Positions 54,781 through 64,000 of a stretch of 64,000 nt of DNA are shown here, in pieces. Source of the stretch: Cristatella mucedo (taxonomy: Eukaryota; Bryozoa; Phylactolaemata; Cristatellidae); contig WPIO01000026.1 of NCBI GenBank assembly GCA_009760855.2, positions 1,180,001 to 1,244,000 of the forward strand, given 5' to 3'. The position numbers and the translations under genes are program-made. Position 1 is the first letter of the stretch. Each line of letters starts with the position of its first letter. Under the pieces are notes generated by a model, which made no database searches, had not been told where the DNA came from, and was given only the letters and a program-made list of their open reading frames with translations.

Positions 54781-55640
54781 ACGTGAGTTTTTTTAAATCA
54801 AATGACATTCTCGCCTCCTGAAATAGAGCGCTCTGACATGGGTTCGTGTTCGTTGCAGTATTCTTCCGAAAACCGAAGTTCTTGCGAACATCGTATATGA
54901 AAACGAAACAGCTATGACCTGTTTAAAGTTATGCTAATTGTTATTTGACCGTAACGCGTAAGAAATTACGTGCCTATGGATATCTAAACGCTTATCGCTT
55001 CGGACTGCTGGGTCTCCCACGCCGGCGCCGCCTTTGCTACGCCGGCTGCTAGTAACCTGCATGTTAGTTATGATCGTCAGCAGCTGTTATCGCTTCGTCA
55101 TCGTAGATCAAATGCATTCCTAGATATTAATGTTGTTGCTAAGATTCATGAACTATGCATTAACAAAAGAAAAGCACCCAGTAGCCGCCGCGGTGGCCGG
55201 AACCGCCAGGTCAGACGCTGCTTGTTGGGCAGGAACTGCGAGCTGAGTACCCGCTCGTTCGGTATTCCTAGCATTGTCTCGAACCGCTCAGCTCGCTCCC
55301 CCACATGCGTCACTGTAAATCTTTCCAACTTAGTGGTCATCAAGCCTGTTGTAACTCCATCGGCCAGACTTAACACTTGCCTTTGGAATCCTCGCTCAAT
55401 GTGCAATAAACCTCTGGTAATAAGCCACCTTATTTATGAAAATGGTATCGACCTGCTCGCCCTAACTGAAACTTAGCTAAAATCGATAAACTGCCCGACA
55501 ATAGAAGACGCTACTCCATCTGGTTTCTCGTTCTTTCACACCCCTAGATCAATCAAAACTGGAGGCTGAGTTGCTCCTAGAGAGAGATTAAGTTATCCGA
55601 GGGCGCTTTATCAAGTGCATTATTATTATTATTATTTAAT
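54781..55640 (+). mobile_element. LINE-A deletion derivative: endonuclease start joined to 3' tail
   Basis: The frame around 55200-55500 (with a stop at the WL position) contains LWNPRSMCNKPLVISHLIYE followed by NGIDLLALTET. This is the start of an APE-type endonuclease (N-x-R-S-x-x-N-K ... I-D-x-x-x-L-T-E-T). About 70 bp later the sequence is already the LINE-A terminal hairpin and ATT tail (55575-55640). Reverse transcriptase is completely absent. It is the only copy here that shows the endonuclease, linking the LINE-A tail to an APE-type LINE. Confidence 0.75.
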
Positions 55641-55668
55641 TTTAATAATTTACTTGCCACAATGGTCT

Positions 55669-58060
55669 GAAATTAATTCCACTGAAGCAACGGGTCTTAC
55701 TGCTAAGGGAAGCTGCAATGCTATCTCATGCTAAAACACAGCTGTTAATGTATATCAGTTTTTATAATTCAAGAGCATTAGCATCTAACTATGAAATTGA
55801 AAAATAAATTGAAAGAATTTAGTCCAACTAGCCAACAGTTGTGTCTGTGCCAAAGGTCATTCGGGAACATTCATAATTTGGTTTTGCCCAGCGGTTAAGG
55901 TGCTCGCCACGATCAAGGTGCAGCCGAGGTCGTGGGCATTAGCCCTGTGGCATATGTGCAGCGCCTGTATAGAGAATGGGTTCTCTTATGATGCTATAAA
56001 TTAATTTTATTTATTTATAATTATAAGGTATGCGAGTCTGAACTGAAATGCAGGGGCTTTAAGATCTGATGACTAAATTAGCTTACGAAGCTTCGCTCGT
56101 TAATATTTTTCTGTGATATCCACAGAAGGAACTAAAGGACCTAAAGTTATAGCTCATTTTAAAGTTGAGTTTTTATTTTGCAAATTCAGAGCCAAAACGA
56201 AATAATTGAAAGCAAAAATGCTAACAATTGCCTGTGCATTATTCAGAGCATCAGTGCGGAGCAATAAAGGTCAGCATTAAATTACACAGCATTACGATGC
56301 TGTACTTCACTGAAACTAAGCGTCTGACGAGAGCTTGTCACACCTTCATTCGCCGCCTTATACGAAAAATGTATGTGACTGAAGAGCCTCGTTTTGTAGC
56401 GGCAAAGGAGCCTCGAGGCTTTCAATCTGCTTGCAAAGGGGAATACGTACTTACCTGCGGCACACCCTGATCTACGAATCGGATGTCGAAGTGAGAGCAT
56501 GGCCGATGGTTACAAGACCGAGCGGCTACTTGGACATTTCCTGTTTTTAACTGCGCAACGTGAAGCTTTCACTTTTATGTCACGGATTTTCTAAGGATAA
56601 CATACGTTGCAACGATAGACAGGGTAAAGTTTGGTTGTTAGAGCAAACATTACTAAGTTCCCGTGTCGGCGTTGAAAGGGTGCGGAACTGAGCGCCGACG
56701 GTTCACGGAGGACGGCGCTCGAGATTCTTTGGGTTCTGTTGGTGGTGCTTTTCATTGTGTTTATCACGTGGCTTTAAACTAGCGAAACAACCTTTAAACT
56801 AGCGAAATAAGCTCGTCTCCTGAAGATCCGGTACCATCGCCTCTGCAGTCTTCACAGTCATAAAAACGTAGCCCAGACGTAACTAAAATTGACAATGCTT
56901 TCCTGAAAAAGGCTTACATCAAAGTCCCTCAAATCGATCATTGTCAGACCTACACCCTAAGAGCCCGGATTATATTCAGACGTCCAATAAAACTATCGCC
57001 CAGCTTCTCTTCTTCATTTTTATGTCAAATATTTTTTGAAAACATTGTAACTAAGCAGCTCATAGCACACATTGAAAAGTATGAACTGTCAGAACAATTT
57101 TCAGTCGGGACTCGAGCGACGCCACTCCACTGAAACCGCTCTCTGCAGTTTACACAATAATATCGGCACATTTTCTCAAATAAAAGAACGATAAAACTGA
57201 ACTACTGCTCATATGACACCCAAGCGTCTGGCTGGACCAGGAAACATTGCTCGTATACTAGGTGATGCCGTTATGCGACTGTCACTGTGTGCTCAGACGT
57301 TGGGTGTCGTCTTTACAGTTGCCTAAATTTTGTAATCTCCTTTGAAAAGACCACCTCCACAGCTAGCGGTCACGTCTAATCTCTATCTTAGATTAGGGAC
57401 ACGGCGGGTGGCAAAAGAGTTTAACTTGCTCTGTTGTTCTGTCTTGGCTGAGTAATTGCAGTTCCACTTTGGCTGGACTACCAAAAAATGCCACCGGGCC
57501 ATTGCAGCTGGTGATGAATATGGTAGCACGGCTAGTTTACAGAACCCAGAGTTTTGTCCACGTGTTTCCTTTTCTGAATTGGCTTAGTTCTTACGCCGAT
57601 CTACAAGATCCTCTACGGCTTTGATTCTTCATGCCGTGCTGGACTGCTGCACCAGCTTCAGCCTCCACGAGCCCTCAGGTCCTCAATTGACAATACATCA
57701 GCTTGTATTCCTTATTTTGAAGGCCACTGGTGACAGAACCTTTTCCTCTGCAGGTCCTCTAGCGTATAACTCAATTCAAAAAATCTTAAACAGCTACGTC
57801 TAATCTTCTGTAACCGAATATGGCACATCCTTTCCAGCCGTTCTGAGCTGCTAGTGCCATAGTAATCACTACCTCAACTGCTCTCCTGACACTGAGTCGC
57901 TTCTCACTTTTTCTTGTATGCATTAAATATAATCTGTTTGCTACCGAATGCGTGCCGAAAGCCGCTTAGGCTTTGAGTGCGCTATAGGAAACTCTACTGT
58001 CTATCACCAAAGTAGTGCTTATGGCTTCGATAAATTACAGACTGAGATACGTTACATGGC
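55669..58060 (+). mobile_element. LINE-B copy with long 5' part, partner of 21.86-24.26 kb
   Basis: Collinear with the left copy except for a SINE1 at 55879-56024. The 5' part includes the segment around GGCAAAGGAGCCTCGAGGCT; RT remnants (an NYRPAS-like start near 56990) and the LINE-B 3' end (57.60-58.05 kb) follow. Heavily decayed, with an internal deletion near 57.15 kb removing RT motifs. Confidence 0.65.
55879..56024 (+). mobile_element. SINE1 copy with paralogous empty site
   Basis: Complete tRNA-like head (TTTTGCCCAGCGGTTAAGGT), B box region GAGGTCGTGGGCATTAGCCC, shared body and an ATTT-type tail. The duplicated locus near 22065 lacks it: there ATTCATAAGGTATGC is continuous, while here the SINE separates ATTCATAA from AAGGTATGC. 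Confidence 0.85.
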
Positions 58061-58089
58061 ATAACATGGTACTTCTGGTATTGACGTAT

Positions 58090-59310
58090 TAGACGCGTAA
58101 TTCTACTATGACTCGGCGAGACAAGTCCAAAGGCAGTGAGTTGTAGTGAGGAAATAGCACCAACTACTCGATGTCAAAAAATGCGTTTCAAGTGATAGTT
58201 TGATTACCTTCAGCAACTAGACACGCAAGAATGTGAGCTCGTATCCCTCGATAGTCCGAGCCTTTAAATGCTTCTCCTCCGCGAAGAACGCAAAGAAAAA
58301 GGTCTGAGATCGTTTTTCTGAAAGTTTGCAGCGTTAGCGTTCGCCAAGCTTGAAGCAAAGTGTCACCAGTCGAGACAGCAGCGTCGTGTCAGCGGCATCG
58401 TGGAAAGCTCGTTGAGCCTATGCATTCTAAGTGAACAAATCTGCCTTCCTGATTCGATGTCGCGGACAAAGCCCCTCTGATAGATGCCCACTGATGGGGC
58501 TCTTAGTAAGGTCTTGCTATTTAAGTAGGCAGTTTAACATTTCCTCGCGATCCGTACATATGACCATGTCAATGTTTGCTATATTGCTGACAATGCCAGT
58601 ATTGAGTCAATGTAACGAGTACCTGAGCGAGACAAGCTTCTCTCAAGAGGGTGAGCTCACATGGACGAACGTGATGCAATCTATAAGCATTGCGTTCAAA
58701 TTATTTCTCGAGGCTCAACAAAAAGGGTACGTTCAAAAATGGCTGACATGTGTGATAAGCAGAGGAAAACGTCCGTTGATGTCGAGCACTGGAAACGCTA
58801 AGGCACGATGTAGTGCGGTAAAGCCTGATCCACCTCAGTGAAGCGAACAACCGCATTGATGCTCGCTCACTTACGTCACTTGTGAGATCTTGGAAAACCA
58901 CCCCAAACAAACCAGCACTGACTCATCTCTACCTTTTGAGCCAGTACAGCCTGCATGGCACCGATAGAACATATCACGTTTGCAACTGAGGTAGGATTGA
59001 AATAGTGGGGCCACTGGCTCAAGGTCAGTGTTCTGCTGCAAGTCTTTAAGCGTAGTAGTACAAGACTAAAATGCTCACGAGCAATGTAAAATAGAAGGTC
59101 TCTGAGATGGTTTTCTTAGTTTCCTTGGTCCGCGATAGACAACCTCTGGTCCAAGATACTTATCTCTGACACAAATTGACACAAACTATTTGGACTCACA
59201 AATACAAGGAGCTGTCGCAAAAATTTTCAACATCAACCAAATAGCCCCTAGCTATCTGCACTGGTGAGAAGTTGACTGCAGCAGGATTTCATGAACGACC
59301 GATTTTCTTG
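58090..59310. repeat. Segmental duplication, partner of 33.25-34.96 kb
   Basis: Collinear with the left partner. The exon-like frame of the left copy has stops here. A 136-codon plus-strand frame (58431-58841) includes a hydrophobic start MTMSMFAILLTMPVLS, but the left copy is broken in that frame, so I do not call it a gene. Confidence 0.65.
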
Positions 59311-59795
59311 TGCATTCAAGGTCGACGTCCATAATTCAGGACCTTATCTCATGCAGATAAATGGGTTGAGTGCCGTTTCATTTTTCCTCAGATTCGATCT
59401 CTCCTTAGTCTCAATCTAGCTCACCGGCTCACTTTTTGGTTTTTAAAGAGTTGGCACAGTTTCCACGAGCTTATTTAGTCATTTTACCTGTCGGCGAATG
59501 GTTTATTTGAAGCGTTCTAGTCTTTTCTGCAAGCCACTAATGGAAGCGCACCACGATATACCAGTATTTTTCTAGATAATTCCTGGCATCAAACGCAAAT
59601 TTCTTTTTAGTTACTCTTCCAATATTTGAAATACATGCGAATGAGTTGGTTAAACCGAGGCTATGTTATCAAAGTATAAATTAAAACGCTAATGCAGTTA
59701 CGTTTCTTATTTAAGGACAGACGTGTCCCATCAGTCAGATTTGAAGTCCAGCCCGCCATTTCAAGACTGCAGACATTCGCTGCAAGTTTTTTTAG
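59311..59795. other. Nothing recognised
   Basis: Spacer without frames or repeats. Confidence 0.4.
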
Positions 59796-60905
59796 ATTGA
59801 ACCAGTGTGTGCTAGAATGGGTCTAAAGTAGCTGCCAGTGTGCATCATCTCTTACAGCTGTCCCGGGCGGTTTCGACCAAACCAATAATGAGCAGTTTAG
59901 AGATTAGGTTATGGGTGCACTTCGACCGCCGCAATAGAAGCCAAGAGTTCTCATTCCAGTTCAAGGCACTCTATAATGCTTACACATTTTTAGTACATTT
60001 GTGTAAGCAATTTAAGTACGCTCAAAAAATCAGCAAATGACTATAGAGGAATTTCATGATTGGAGCCTGTCAATGCTCTTAAATAACTACATCAATATAA
60101 AATGCTGCGAGAATAAGTGGGCTATAGAGTCACTTTAAACATCATCAAGTAGCGAGATGTCGTGATTTCAGTCGTTGGAGAATTCGAAGAAGTTTTAGTC
60201 GCATATGCACCTGCAGGATTATCGCACACTTGAGGTTGGCTAATGACAAACTGGCTGAGCCACTAGAATCAAGTGATGGATGGTCTGATGGGGAACCTGA
60301 ACGTGTAAGCATTTCTGTTCGGTCTATTGAAGTGAAATGTCTAATGTTTTTAGATTGCACTAGCGTGTGCTAGAATGTGTCTATAGTAGCTTTCAGTATG
60401 GGCCATCTGTTATAGCTGTCCCGATTGGTTGCAAAACCAAAAATGATCAGTTAAGAGATGAGGTCATGGGTGCATGTCGACCGCCGCAATAGAAGCCATG
60501 GGTTCCTATTCAAGACATTCTGTAATACTTACACATTTATCTATCGCATCTTTGTAAGCAATTTAATAGGCTCAAAAAGGAACAAATAAAAAAATGAGTG
60601 AAGACAAATTGCATGAGCATGTCAATGCTCTTAAATAACTACGTAAAGGAAAAATGCTGTGAGAATAAGTGGGCTATAGAGTACAGAGTCACTTTAAACA
60701 TCAACAAGTAGCAAGATGTCGTGATTTCAGTCGTTAGAGGTTCGAGGCTTTTGGCAACAATTACCTGCAGGATGATAAATAACTTGAGATGGGCTCGTGA
60801 CAAAGCTGAGCAACTACGATCAAGTGAGGGATGGTCCGATGGGGAACCTGAAGGTATAAGCATTTCTGTTCGGTCTATTGAAGTGAACTGTCTAATATGC
60901 AGCCA
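59796..60905 (+). repeat. Two tandem copies of a 559-bp unit with exon-like core
   Basis: Unit 1 (about 59796-60354) and unit 2 (about 60355-60905) are offset by 559 bp. Near the end of each, a plus-strand frame is conserved: TCRIIAHLRLANDKLAEPLE then SSDGWSDGEPE in unit 1, and TCRMINNLRWARDKAEQLRS then SEGWSDGEPE in unit 2. Each is followed by a donor-like site (GTAAGC at 60305 and GTATAAG at 60854). Many differences are conservative, which suggests tandem exon duplication in an unknown gene. The 5' side of the exon is uncertain and no other exons are recognised. Confidence 0.45.
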
Positions 60906-61149
60906 TTCCAGCGTCCTAATCGTAGGGTCAAAGATGGCTGTTGGATTGCTGAATGGATGCAAATTCAAATTGGTGTGGGCAACTTACGTTGATCTTTACA
61001 AAATTTCGAAAAACTTGGCGAAGCTCTAATATCATTCGTGAATATCAGGCCATGCGCTCCTTTACCAAGGAGAGGAGACACTCTGGGCACTCGTCTAGAT
61101 GTTTATATAGAGACCGAGCACAAAATACTAAGGAAGAGAGGCTGCTGTT
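60906..61149. other. Nothing recognised
   Basis: Spacer. Confidence 0.4.
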
Positions 61150-62028
61150 AGTAATACATCCGCACGTGAGTGGCAGTAAATTTTCTAAAACAAAACGAGG
61201 ATAAAACTAACTTACTAGTTATGGGAAAACCCAGTGTGATTCAGAAATTGGAAAGGGTGAAGCTCACAATTGGCTCTGTAGCATATCTCCCGTTGAATCG
61301 GCACGAAATCTAAGTGTCATGTTCCAAAGTGACATCTCGTTAGACAGCCACATCAGCTCCACAATCAAGTCTGCCTACTTTTAGCTACATAAGATTGCTA
61401 AAATTCGGGCTTGTTTTGATAAGGATACCACGTCTAAGTTGGCCCATGCATGTTGTGCTATCCCGTCTAGACTTCTGTAACTCTCTGCTTGCTGGCCTAC
61501 CGGCATGTGCAATCAGGCGATTACAGCTGGTTAAAAATTCCGAAGCTAGGCCTGTCTATCGTGAGCGTCGCAGTCGCTACATCACACCACTTCTCGCCGA
61601 CCTGCACTGGCTACCAGTCAAGCAACGGATCGACTTCAAGGTTTTGTTGCTCACTTTTAGGTCACTTCATTCTTTGGCTCCAGCCTATCTCTCAGTTCTC
61701 ACTCCCGACTTGCGTCAGAACAACCCCTGACTTGAAAACATTTAAAAAGAACTTAAAACACGCCTATTTAGGACAGCATTGAGTGGAACCCTTTCATTCA
61801 TCCTTCATGTGCTTATGCGTGCTAACACTTGCATGCTGCCACTAACGACACTCTTGCATGCTGACCCTGTGCATGTCATCTCTAACCATGTTATTCATGT
61901 TATTCATCAAGCATGATATTACTCACCATTCAATCGCGGTTCCCTTTGTAGCAAATGTAAAGCGCCTAGAAAGAGATTGAGTTCTCTGAGGGCGCTTTAT
62001 CAAGTGCATTATTATTATTATTATTCAA
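61150..62028 (+). mobile_element. LINE-A copy, C-terminal part to tail
   Basis: Starts in the segment after motif C (NLLVMGKPSVIQKLE-like) and continues to [18 protein letters not shown]. An internal deletion joins this to the KNLKHAYLGQH end. The 3' UTR with hairpin AAAGCGCC...GGGCGCTTT and the ATT tail end near 62028. Several frameshifts. Confidence 0.85.
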
Positions 62029-62399
62029 TAGAAATTGCTTGTTCAAGGTCAATGCCATTGGATTTCTACCTAGACAGCTCATGCTCAGTTATTTAGCCTT
62101 CAGGAAAACTAACGTGATCCCCAATCGTAAGCAAAATTCAGAGTGCTAAAAATTTGCTGTGCCGAGTTAGTTCGCATTCATTTCAGCGTGTGCTCGCAAG
62201 AGCCCGTGCTGATTGCTGGTAAGGCAAAGAGTCAACACAAGGGCGATCGCCACGTGGGCAGCATTGTTCAGCTGGCCTGCATCTTCCAGGCGGAAATTGC
62301 GGGCACAGAACAAAAAGACTTCCAACGCAAAAATTGGGACCGTCGTAGGCAAATGCATTTTTAGCTCAGATGTAAGGTGCTCGCTCTTCACTACCCGCG
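62029..62399. other. Nothing recognised
   Basis: Spacer between two LINE-A copies. The short frames near 62143-62410 overlap in all frames and show no domain. Confidence 0.4.
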
Positions 62400-62491
62400 A
62401 TATCGGTTAGAGTCGTGCAGCAGTGGCCAATTCTTTATTGCTCACTGCAGCCGTTAGTGATGGCCATTAAGGTTCTTCTGTCGCTTTAAAA
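62400..62491 (+). mobile_element. SINE2 copy, 3' part
   Basis: GAGTCGTGCAGCAGTGGCC, TTTATTGCTCACTGCAGCCG and GGCCATTAAGGTTCTTCTGT, matching the bodies at 35.4 and 31.4 kb (minus). It directly abuts the LINE-A copy that follows. Confidence 0.55.
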
Positions 62492-64000
62492 ATGAATTTG
62501 CTGATTCGGCTAGCATTTAACCCTAACTCTTTAGACGTGTATGGTCGCTCGACCTCTGACAACCGCATTGTATCTCAATCAAAGAAGACAACAAGTCCTC
62601 TGGACCCTATTCCCACTGTCCTGCTCCTACGTTGCATTGATCTGCTGCTGCCATGCATAACCAACATCATTAATATGTCATTAGCCTCAGTTCATATCCC
62701 AGCACCTTTCAAAAAAGCTGTAGTCGGGCCACTTCTCAAGAAAGCTACACATGAGCAAGAGAACTTGAGCAACTACCGCCCAGTTTTCCTTCTACCATTC
62801 CTATCAAAGACACTTGAACGGGTCGTGGCGGACCAGCTAAACTCATATATCGAAACCTCACACCTTGCTAGTAAGTTCCAGTCTGGCTTTAGAGCTAATC
62901 ACTCCACAGAGTCAGCATTGCTTCGGGTATACAACGACCTCTAAAAGAATGCAGACATGGGTAGAGTGTCTCTGCTTGTTTTGCTCGATCTTTCGGCAGC
63001 TTTTGATACCATCGATCACAAAGTTCTTCTAGAGCGCCTCTCATCTCGCCTGGGCATCACTGGCACTGCTCTGCAGTGGTTCAGGTCCTATCTCAGTGGG
63101 AGACTCCAGAGTATTGACGTGAATGGACAAAGATCATCTGAAGTACCTCTGAAATATGGAGTACCTCAGGGCTCAGTGCTAGGTCCGGTTCTTTTCACGG
63201 TTTATACGCTGCCTCTTGCTGATGTGATTGCCAAGCACAATCTAGGCTTTCACATCTATGCGGATGACACTCAGTTGTACCTTTGCTTTGATCCCTCCCA
63301 GCCTTCGAGCACCTCAAATTCTCTCAACTCACTAGCTGCATGCATTGATGACATCCGCACATGGATGGCAGCAAATTTTCTAAAACTAAACGATGATAAA
63401 ACTAACTTACTATTTATGGGCAAACCCAGTGTGATCCAGAGATTGGAAAGGCTGACTCTCAAAATTGGCTCTGCCAGCATATATCCAGCTGAATCAGCTC
63501 GAAATCTAGGTGTAATATTCCAAAGCGACCTCTCTTAGACGACCATATCAGCTCCACAGTCAAATCCGCCTATTTTCAGCTTCATAACATTGCTAAAATT
63601 CGGGATTGTTAAGATAAAGATACCACGTCTAAGTTGGTCCATGCATTCGTGACATCCCGTCTCGACTTCTGCAACTCACTGCTTACTGGCCTACCAGCAT
63701 GTGCGATCAGGCGATTGCAGCTGGTGCAAAACTCTGCAGCTAGGCTTGTCTGTCGTGAGCGTCGCAGTTGCCACATTACTCCACTTCTCGCCGACCTGCA
63801 CTGGCTACCAGTCAAGCAACGGATTGACTTCAAGGTTTTGTCGCTCACTTTTAGGTCCCTTCATTCTATGGCTCCAGCCTATCTGTCAGATATACTACCC
63901 CATCAGGCAAAGCATCGTACCACTCGCTTTTCGGAATCCAACTGTCTAGAAATACCTCGTACAAACCTTAAATCCTTTGGAGACCGTGCATTTAGCTCGT
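62492..64000 (+). mobile_element. LINE-A copy, best preserved RT, cut by window end
   Basis: Reverse transcriptase of a non-LTR retrotransposon. It starts in the linker before RT (SPLDPIPTVLLLRC), then FKKAVVGPLLKKA, NYRPVFLLPFLSKTLERV and SGFRANHSTESALLRVYNDL, where a TAA interrupts. Motif A is DLSAAFDTIDHKVLLERL, motif B GVPQGSVLGPVLF and motif C YADDTQLYL, all intact. A one-base deletion at about 63536 breaks the frame; the C-terminus continues in other frames to the end of the window. With only a few lesions, this is the youngest LINE-A copy here. The endonuclease part is missing on the left. Trp codons in its RT are TGG. Confidence 0.9.

Noticed and set aside
58431-58841. 136-codon frame with a hydrophobic MTMSMFAILLTMPVLS segment
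   Set aside because: The duplicate at 34.1-34.5 kb is broken in the same frame and the hydrophobic part is internal to the frame. Evidence is too weak for a secreted protein call.

Overview
This window is a gene-poor stretch of a large, repeat-rich eukaryotic nuclear genome, most likely an invertebrate animal. The evidence is decayed APE-type LINEs of the Jockey/CR1/L2-like group, tRNA-derived SINEs, a hAT MITE, a pogo/Tigger-like element, an LTR remnant, segmental duplications, and the absence of long intact reading frames or any bacterial gene organisation. I cannot name the species.

Layout. 1-5.5 kb: nothing recognisable. 5.5-12.7 kb: LINE and SINE fragments and a GC-rich patch. 13.0-15.0 kb: one half of an inverted repeat pair, a 78-bp tandem duplication and a 300-bp hAT MITE. 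15.8-21.5 kb: two copies (A and B) of a small secreted cysteine-rich gene on the minus strand, separated by a Ser/Thr/Ala minisatellite ORF and an LTR. 21.9-28.1 kb: LINE-B and LINE-A copies. 28.8-30.6 kb: a hairpin-dense CTCC/GGAG block split by a LINE-A fragment. 31.3-35.5 kb: LINE-A, SINE2 and a duplicated block with a possible exon. 36.5-47.6 kb: an AT-rich endogenous Polinton-like DNA virus. 47.6-50.3 kb: LINE-B. 51.0-51.9 kb: the other half of the inverted repeat pair. 52.4-54.7 kb: copy C of the cysteine-rich gene. 54.7-59.3 kb: LINE-A deletion derivative, SINE1 and duplicated blocks. 59.8-60.9 kb: tandem exon-like duplication. 61.1-64 kb: two LINE-A copies, the last running off the window.

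Main discovery. The 36.5-47.6 kb segment carries remnants of an A32/FtsK-type packaging ATPase, capsid-type proteins, a double-jelly-roll-type major capsid protein and a retroviral-type (rve) integrase with a D-D-E triad. Its best frames are open only if TGA is read as tryptophan; for example, an 81-codon integrase frame has three TGA and no TAA/TAG. The host-side sequences (LINE, cysteine-rich gene, pogo transposase) use TGG in the frames I checked. So this looks like a Polinton-like virus that evolved under a TGA=Trp code and became fossilised in a standard-code genome, then was hit by a pogo element, a MITE, a LINE-A tail and a SINE.

Second discovery. A three-copy family of secreted cysteine-rich proteins has clear gene structure on the minus strand (TATA box, signal-peptide exon, GTAAGT donor, cysteine exon, AATAAA). 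Its C-terminal cysteine spacing matches the prokineticin/colipase type. The copies lie inside collinear segmental duplications.

Third. The tRNA-derived SINE1 ends in the same hairpin-forming tail as LINE-A, which points to LINE-A as its mobilising partner. A paralogous empty site documents one SINE1 insertion.
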